DNA of 64,000 nucleotides from Betaproteobacteria bacterium (lineage in GTDB: Bacteria; Pseudomonadota; Gammaproteobacteria; Burkholderiales; Burkholderiaceae_C), in NCBI GenBank assembly GCA_016868355.1, contig VGHB01000002.1, positions 165,908-229,907 of the forward strand, in the 5' to 3' direction. A program made the position numbers and the translations under genes. The notes under the pieces are model-generated. The model worked only from the letters and a program-made list of their open reading frames with translations, did no database searches and was not told the DNA's origin. Shown here one piece after another: positions 59,511 to 64,000 of this stretch. How positions within the stretch are numbered: the stretch's first letter is position 1; each line of letters begins with the position of its first letter.

Positions 59511-59780
59511 TGATCTCACCCCAATTTTCTGGACACCGCTGGACCTGAGATTTCCGGCGACACTCGACGAAGGACAGTTCGCCATGAAGAAGAGCAAATT
59601 CACCCAGGAGCAGATCGTATTCGCGCCGCGCCTCGCCGCGCCAGGCCCGGGCCGGCATGTGGGTCGAAGAGGTGTGCCGCAAGCTCGGGATCTCGCAAGC
59701 TTCTATGCCTAGAAGAAGAAGTTTGGCGGCATGGGGGTGAGCGAGTTGCGGCGCTGCTCCAATCTTGGATCTGGCTAAGC
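59511..59780 (+). pseudogene. Degenerate IS3-type transposase OrfA and left end
   Basis: The ATG at 59584 opens MKKSKFTQEQIVFA, the usual IS3 OrfA start. Then a shifted frame reads VEEVCRKLGISQA, and the first frame resumes SFYA, a TAG stop where a Trp is expected, then KKKFGGMGVSELRR. So at least two frameshifts and one nonsense mutation are present. No orfB follows. Upstream, TGATCTCACCCC with TTCTGGACACCGC resembles an IS3-family terminal repeat. This is a dead remnant. Confidence 0.75.
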
Positions 59781-59898
59781 TGTTGGTTTTTTAGAGGACT
59801 CTAACCTTAGTCTGGTGCCTCCGACAGGCGTCAGTCAAGCAGTTGGCTCAAATTTTGCCTATAACAATCAACAACTTGGCTGATCAGTTGCCGTTGAC

Positions 59899-59942
59899 TG
59901 TCCCCTGGAAGCACAAATTTGTCACCTGAGATGTCCCCTGGA
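59899..59942 (+). repeat. Two copies of TGTCCCCTGGA
   Basis: The 11-mer occurs at 59899-59909 and 59932-59942, with GTCACCTGAGA between. Closely spaced short repeats are common in terminal regions of some insertion sequences. No transposase follows. The surrounding 800 bases (59780-60560) contain only fragments. Confidence 0.4.
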
Positions 59943-59976
59943 TCTGGCGCTGTACTCGTGTGAGCTGGTCTGTCGT

Positions 59977-59999
59977 CCGATGGGGGGAGGGTAGCTCTG
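59977..59999 (+). repeat. Left copy of a direct repeat flanking the hydrolase cassette
   Basis: CCGATGGGGGGAGGGTAGC plus TCTG. A nearly identical copy (one extra G) is at 63769-63792. The pair brackets the recombinase fragment, M20 hydrolase, TctC and LysR genes. Confidence 0.65.
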
Positions 60000-60048
60000 C
60001 TACCTACGCCTTGGAGTACCTGTTGCTACACACCAAAAGGAGTCTCTG

Positions 60049-60306
60049 ATGGACGGTCGTGGGCACCGGCGAGACGCGTACTTGGATCGAGGGGGCAACT
60101 TGCCTTGGGCGTTAGCAAGTACGGCTGTGAGGGCAGGTTTGCGCGTATGCAAGGGGAGCACAGTCAGAAAGCCACTTCTGCCCGACGATCTTGCCCTTGT
60201 TCCACTGCTCGCGATGAGCTGTATTGGTAACGGGTCCGATAGTGTCTCCCATCAAGTTGAGGGCCGACCTAGATGCGCCTGCCAGCGACAACGGCGCTTG
60301 CCCTGA
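60049..60306 (+). CDS. Short unrecognised ORF after a good ribosome-binding site
   Basis: 85 codons from ATG 60049, preceded by AAAAGGAG at a good distance. The protein (start MDGRGHRRDAYLDRGG) is Arg- and Ala-rich with no family I recognise. It overlaps a recombinase fragment on the other strand, so it is more likely a remnant of mobile DNA than a functional gene. Confidence 0.2.
   Translation: MDGRGHRRDAYLDRGGNLPWALASTAVRAGLRVCKGSTVRKPLLPDDLALVPLLAMSCIGNGSDSVSHQVEGRPRCACQRQRRLP
60175..60252 (-). pseudogene. Fragment of a tyrosine-recombinase N-terminus
   Basis: On the minus strand the frame reads GDTIGPVTNTAHREQW then NKGKIVGQK, which I recall as the start of a common proteobacterial tyrosine recombinase/integrase family. 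It stops matching after GQK; the expected KDIWALRVRLQ continuation is absent. Only about 26 residues remain, so this is a truncated relic. The surrounding frame is open but not similar to the family. Confidence 0.5.
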
Positions 60307-60561
60307 GTCAAGGCCCAGTCGTACCAGCCGCCCACGCCCACGCCCACGCCGAACGGCTGCATTCGGGCGCCGGTCCAGACTGATACTCCCGGCCAAGAGC
60401 TGCCGTTGAGCTCGCTCCTCTTCCGGGCATCGCAACTCAGTGTTCCCGCGCCGAACTCTGTGCGAAGGTCGGCTGTGAGGAGTGAGCGCACGAAGGCGAA
60501 CCTCTGGGAGAACGATCAAGGCCGACCCCCGCCGTACTGCTTACCTGCCTTCCAGGACGCG

Positions 60562-61755
60562 TCAGACCAAGAACTGCTCCGTCAACCGGCTCCAGAAGGC
60601 TGCGCCCACCGAGAGGTTGTCGTCGTGGAAGTCATAGCGCGGGTTGTGCAGGCCGCGTCCGCCGTCCGACGGACCGTTGCCAATGCGGAGCAATGCCCCC
60701 GGGCAGACCTGCAGCATGTAGGCGAAGTCCTCGCTGCCCATCATGCGCGGGAACTCGAGCTCCACCCGTTCGCTGCCTAGGAGTTCGGTGGCCACCTGTC
60801 CTGCGAAGGACACGGCTGCGGGATCGTTTTGCACCACGGGATAACCCTCCACGTAACGTATGGACGCTTCAGTGCCGTAGCCTGCTGCAGTCGCGTTGAC
60901 CAGGGAGATGATGCGTTCACGTAGCAATGACCGGACGGCAGTGCTGAAAGAACGAACGCTGATGCCGATCTCGGCCTCGGTAGGGATGACGTTGAGCGCA
61001 TCGCCCGAACGCAGCCGTCCCACCGTGACCACGGCTGACTCGTTCGGGTCGACGTTGCGCGACACCACGGTCTGCAGTGCCATCACGATCGCCGCGGCGG
61101 CTACCAGCGGATCCACCGCCAGGTGCGGCCGCCCGGCATGGCCGCCCACGCCGGTGATGGTGATGAAGACGCGGTCCCCTGCTGCGAGGAAAGGGCCAGG
61201 TCGCATAAGCAGATTCCCCTGCGGCGCACCCGGGTGGTTATGCATGGCGAATACCCGGTCGCAGGGAAATCGATCGAAGAGCCCATCGGCGATCATGGCT
61301 TTTGCCCCACTGTCGAATCCCCGCTCTTCAGCCGGCTGAAAAATCAGGTTCAGCGTGCCGCTGAACCGGCGCGTCTCCGCCAGATGCCGGGCAGCACCCA
61401 GCAACATGGTGGTGTGCCCGTCGTGGCCACAGGCATGCATGCAACCGGGCACGGTGCTGGCATAGGGCAAGCCCGTATCTTCCTGGATCGGCAAGGCGTC
61501 CATGTCCGCTCGCAGGCCCAGGCGCCGGTGGCCGTCGCCCACTCGCAACTGCGCGACCAAACCGGTGCCACCGATACCGCGCGTCACCTCGTAACCCCAC
61601 TGAGTCAGCTTCGCAGCCACCAGGCCAGAGGTCTTGTATTCGGCAAACGCCAGCTCGGGATGACTGTGGATGTGGCGGCGCCATCCCGCCAGTTCATCCT
61701 GCTGGGGTACCAGATCCTCAACCATGGTGAGTCGAGGACCTTGATGAGGGCTCAT
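60562..61755 (-). CDS. M20-family amidohydrolase (HipO-like N-acyl amino acid hydrolase)
   Basis: A 397-residue metallo-aminoacylase. Metal-binding residues are in ADMDALPI, MHACGHDGHTTMLLG, FQPAEERGFDSGAKAM and RMMGSEDFAYML; the dimerisation domain has GGHAGRPHLAVDPLVAA. It cleaves an amide such as hippurate or another N-acyl amino acid; the true substrate is unknown. The start ATG 61755 shares one base with the tctC stop, so the two are co-translated. Confidence 0.92.
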   Translation of the reverse strand: MSPHQGPRLTMVEDLVPQQDELAGWRRHIHSHPELAFAEYKTSGLVAAKLTQWGYEVTRGIGGTGLVAQLRVGDGHRRLGLRADMDALPIQEDTGLPYASTVPGCMHACGHDGHTTMLLGAARHLAETRRFSGTLNLIFQPAEERGFDSGAKAMIADGLFDRFPCDRVFAMHNHPGAPQGNLLMRPGPFLAAGDRVFITITGVGGHAGRPHLAVDPLVAAAAIVMALQTVVSRNVDPNESAVVTVGRLRSGDALNVIPTEAEIGISVRSFSTAVRSLLRERIISLVNATAAGYGTEASIRYVEGYPVVQNDPAAVSFAGQVATELLGSERVELEFPRMMGSEDFAYMLQVCPGALLRIGNGPSDGGRGLHNPRYDFHDDNLSVGAAFWSRLTEQFLV

Positions 61756-62747
61756 CAGTTGCTGTCCATCACGATCTTGTTGTCCTTGGCAATGCGCTGA
61801 TAGAACTTGATGCGCTCGGCGATTTCCTTTCGGTAGGCGGCTGGAGAGATGTCTTCAGGCACGATCAAGCCCTTCTCGACCCATAGGGCCTGGTTGGCTC
61901 GGTCGCTGATGATCTTGCGCGTTTCTTGGTAGAGCCGGTTGACGATGGCTTCCGGTGTCTTGGCCGGTGCGGCCAGTCCGTTCCATGAGGTCAGGTTCAG
62001 ATCGGGCAGCTTCAGTTCGTCAAAGGTCGGTACGTCGGGCAGCTGCGGCACGCGGCTCGGCGCGGCCACCGCCAGTGCCCGCAGCTTGCCGCTCTGGATC
62101 TGGGTCAAGTTGGATGACAGGTTGTTCCATGTCAGCTGTACCTGGCCGCTCAACAGGTCGTTGAGTGCCGGACCCGCGCCCCGGTAAGGAATGTGGGTCA
62201 TTGGCAGGTTGGCCTGGTTCTTCAGCAATTCCATGCTCAAGTGCGCGACGGAGCCGTTACCCGCGCTTGCGTAGTTGAGCACGCGCGGGTTGGCGCGGGC
62301 GTACTTCACCAGCTCGTCGAATGTCTTGACGGGCAGCCCTGGATTGATCACCAGCACGTTGGCCAGCCTACCAATGAGGGTGATGGGCTCGAAGTCGTTC
62401 ACCGCGTCGTACGGCAGCTTGGGGTTCATCGCTGGGTTGACGACATGCGTGCTCTGCGAGGTGACGACAAGGGTGTAGCCGTCGGGTGCTGCCTTGGCGA
62501 CGAAGCTCGAGCCGATGGCACCGCCAGCACCGCCGCGGTTGTCAATGACGACCGGCTGCCCGAGGCTGCGGCTCAGGGGTTCTCCGATCAGCCGACCGGA
62601 CATGTCGACTGCGCCGCCCGCCGCGAACGGCACCACGAGCGTGATCGGCTTGGTTGGGTAGGTGCTGGCGCGAGACAACGAAGGCAGTCCTGAGGCGCAT
62701 AGGCCGGCCGCGGTCGCGGAGATGAACTGGCGGCGGTCGATGGTCAT
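61755..62747 (-). CDS. Bug/TctC-family tripartite tricarboxylate transporter receptor
   Basis: A 330-residue periplasmic binding protein with a Tat-like signal peptide (DRRQFISATAAGLCASG), then YPTKPITLVVPFAAGGAVD and the conserved APDGYTLVV, HIPYRGAGPALNDLLSGQ and PSRVPQLPDVPTF. Bug receptors often occur without membrane partners and next to a hydrolase for the same substrate. It is the first gene of a two-gene operon facing a LysR regulator. Confidence 0.94.
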   Translation of the reverse strand: MTIDRRQFISATAAGLCASGLPSLSRASTYPTKPITLVVPFAAGGAVDMSGRLIGEPLSRSLGQPVVIDNRGGAGGAIGSSFVAKAAPDGYTLVVTSQSTHVVNPAMNPKLPYDAVNDFEPITLIGRLANVLVINPGLPVKTFDELVKYARANPRVLNYASAGNGSVAHLSMELLKNQANLPMTHIPYRGAGPALNDLLSGQVQLTWNNLSSNLTQIQSGKLRALAVAAPSRVPQLPDVPTFDELKLPDLNLTSWNGLAAPAKTPEAIVNRLYQETRKIISDRANQALWVEKGLIVPEDISPAAYRKEIAERIKFYQRIAKDNKIVMDSN

Positions 62748-62852
62748 GATGGCGTTGAGTCCGTCGAAGAGGAGCCGAAATCGTAGTCACGGCCGCGCGG
62801 CGCATCAAACGACAAATCGATGGTTCGCGATGACATGATGTAATCGGCAGTC
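62748..62852. promoter_or_regulatory. Divergent promoter region of the tctC operon and lysR
   Basis: 105 bases between the two start codons. ATCG-N8-CGAT (in ATCGATGGTTCGCGAT) is one short inverted repeat of the kind LysR proteins bind. No further conserved elements were identified. Confidence 0.4.
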
Positions 62853-63752
62853 ATGAAGATGCGCTCGCCGTCGCTGGTCGAACTGCATGCCTTTCTGGCC
62901 GTCTGCCGAGTCGGCAGCTTTCGGCAGGCGGCCGAGGATCTGTGCGTCACGCAGGCCGCCGTGAGCCGGGCCGTGCAGCGTCTGGAGCAGCACCTGGGAG
63001 GGTGCCGCTTGTTTGACCGTTCATCGCAGGGCGTGCTGCTCAGCGAGCGTGGGCGGCAGTTGCGCCAGCTGACCGAGCGACACGTGACCGCACTGGAATC
63101 GGCGGCCGAGCGATTTCTCGCGCCGCGCACGTCGGACAAGCTGCGCCTGTCCGTCATCCCCACGCTCGGGACGAAATGGCTGCTGCCGCGCCTGCCGCGA
63201 TTCCAGGCTTTGCATCCGGGTCTCGATATCGAGATGCGGCAGTTTCGACACGACGAAGACTTCAGCCGAGACGACGTCGACCTCTGGATCGAAGTCAAGC
63301 GTCCGCGCCGTCCGTGGCCAGCGCACCTGCAGGTCGCGTTTCTGATGGGGCGGGACATCGTGCCGGTCTGCGCGCCGCAGGTACTGCCGCGCCTAAAGCG
63401 CCCCGGCGACTTGCTGCGGGAAGTGCTGCTGCACCACACCAACTTTCCCGACAACTGGGCGCGCTGGGCAAAGCTTGCGGGTCTGCGTGGCAAGCCCAAA
63501 CTGGGTCCAGGCTATGACCTGAGCATAAACCTCATCTTTGCGGCCAAGGAGGGCGTGGGTGTGGCCATCACGCAGCCTTGCCTGATCGAGCGCGAACTAC
63601 AAAACGGTGAGCTTGTCATCCCCTTCGCCCTGCCCGTCTCCACCGGGCGCGGCTATTTCATGTGCGCCGATAGGGACCGCCCGGCCACCGCCGGACAATT
63701 GGCTTTCATGTCGTGGCTGCTGGACGAAGCGCGCGCGACCCGGAGAATTTGA
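62853..63752 (+). CDS. LysR-family transcriptional regulator
   Basis: A 299-residue regulator with an N-terminal winged helix-turn-helix (SLVELHAFLAVCRVGSFRQAAEDLCVTQAAVSRAVQRLEQHLG) and a C-terminal effector domain of the GcvA-like type (PTLGTKWLLPRLPRFQ, VDLWIEV). It presumably controls the divergent tctC-M20 operon. The tail ends LLDEARATRRI. The ATG at 62853 (MKMRSPS) is chosen; ATG 62859 is also possible. Confidence 0.93.
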   Translation: MKMRSPSLVELHAFLAVCRVGSFRQAAEDLCVTQAAVSRAVQRLEQHLGGCRLFDRSSQGVLLSERGRQLRQLTERHVTALESAAERFLAPRTSDKLRLSVIPTLGTKWLLPRLPRFQALHPGLDIEMRQFRHDEDFSRDDVDLWIEVKRPRRPWPAHLQVAFLMGRDIVPVCAPQVLPRLKRPGDLLREVLLHHTNFPDNWARWAKLAGLRGKPKLGPGYDLSINLIFAAKEGVGVAITQPCLIERELQNGELVIPFALPVSTGRGYFMCADRDRPATAGQLAFMSWLLDEARATRRI

Positions 63753-63768
63753 AAGCGGCCTGCGGCGG

Positions 63769-63792
63769 CCGATGGGGGGGAGGGTAGCTCTG
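63769..63792 (+). repeat. Right copy of the direct repeat flanking the hydrolase cassette
   Basis: CCGATGGGGGGGAGGGTAGC plus TCTG, identical to 59977-59999 except for seven instead of six Gs in the run. It abuts the start of an IS21-like terminus. Confidence 0.65.
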
Positions 63793-64000
63793 TGTTGATT
63801 CATCAGCACAACTGAGCCAGTGATCACGTCGAATACTGAGCCACTGGTTTGATAGATGTTCTTGTCACTCGATTGTGGATAAGTCTATCGGGTCTGCTGT
63901 TTTTTGATCTCCTTTCTTGGCCTTGCCGCGGGGCTTTGGTGGTGCCGTGCCAGCGGCACTGGAATGCTTGAATCGCCAGCTCTCGTTGCCTGTCTCCACA
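63793..64000 (-). mobile_element. End of an IS21-type insertion sequence (continues beyond window)
   Basis: The boundary TGTTGATTCATCAGC at 63793 is followed by two repeats, ACTGAGCCAGTG (63811-63822) and ACTGAGCCACTG (63835-63846), as in the multiple terminal repeats of IS21-family elements. The 3' end of an istB-like gene lies inside. Only the right-hand part of the element is in the window, so completeness is unknown. Confidence 0.55.
63865..64000 (-). CDS. istB: IstB-like ATP-binding protein, C-terminal fragment (gene runs off the window)
   Basis: 44 codons plus stop of a minus-strand frame open to the window edge: TGNESWRFKHSSAAG, then PKPRGKAKKGDQKTADPID and LSTIE. The ESWRFKH segment fits the end of IstB proteins, and the basic tail follows. 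Identification rests on position next to IS21-like terminal repeats and on this short match. Confidence 0.5.
   Translation of the reverse strand, partial: VETGNESWRFKHSSAAGTAPPKPRGKAKKGDQKTADPIDLSTIE

Overview
The window reads as one contiguous piece of a GC-rich betaproteobacterial chromosome. Gene order points to Burkholderiales, close to Comamonadaceae or the Rubrivivax/Leptothrix group: tatABC after the end of the his operon, petABC-sspA-sspB, secA-argJ, the giant DUF3683 FAD/Fe-S oxidoreductase with DUF971 and ubiE, fmdB-DUF502-aspS-nudB-clsB, and ctpA-moeB. I do not name a genus. Many genes start with GTG or TTG and overlap the previous stop by 1-8 bases. One tRNA gene (Thr, anticodon TGT) is present. 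I saw no rRNA operon and no CRISPR array.

Layout. 1-4.9 kb: glgC (5' partial), glgA, a DUF815 ATPase, an in-frame NUDIX-HisI fusion, hisE and a HIT protein. 4.9-9.7 kb: tatABC, a periplasmic HtrA-type protease on the opposite strand, a Nif3-like protein and pdxA. 9.8-14.2 kb: the cytochrome bc1 genes petABC ending in a strong hairpin, then sspA, sspB and tRNA-Thr. 14.2-20.4 kb: a DciA-like gene, a YchJ-like SEC-C protein, secA, argJ and an MFS exporter. 20.5-30 kb: the 1335-residue FAD/Fe-S oxidoreductase, a HIT protein, DUF971, ubiE, then manC on the opposite strand inserted before ubiJ-ubiB. 30-37.3 kb: a sodium:solute symporter, fmdB, DUF502, aspS, nudB, an EEP-family enzyme and clsB. 37.4-44.7 kb: a DNA-repair module (MBL exonuclease, ATP-dependent ligase, Lhr-Core helicase) that also holds an asparaginase and a DUF429 protein. 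44.7-51.1 kb: galE, a small ORF, moeB, ctpA, and a divergent Fbp-type iron ABC transporter with a possible Fur box.

51.1-58.0 kb is the most interesting block. It carries a TIGR04348-type glycosyltransferase (SenB, selenosugar synthase), an EgtB-like iron enzyme (SenA, selenoneine synthase), EgtD (histidine trimethylation to hercynine), and a four-gene PhnD/PhnC/PhnE/PhnE-like ABC importer that faces egtD. Together these look like a selenoneine pathway with its own selenium-uptake system. The selenophosphate synthetase (SenC/SelD) is not in the window.

58.0-64.0 kb is accessory DNA: a DUF2867-like protein, a small basic protein, an HNH endonuclease, a decayed IS3-type orfA, a tyrosine-recombinase fragment, and a TctC-M20 hydrolase-LysR cassette bracketed by near-identical 23/24-bp direct repeats. 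The window ends inside an IS21-type element (3' end of istB on the minus strand). All identifications rest on reading motifs and recalled family sequences. No searches were run.
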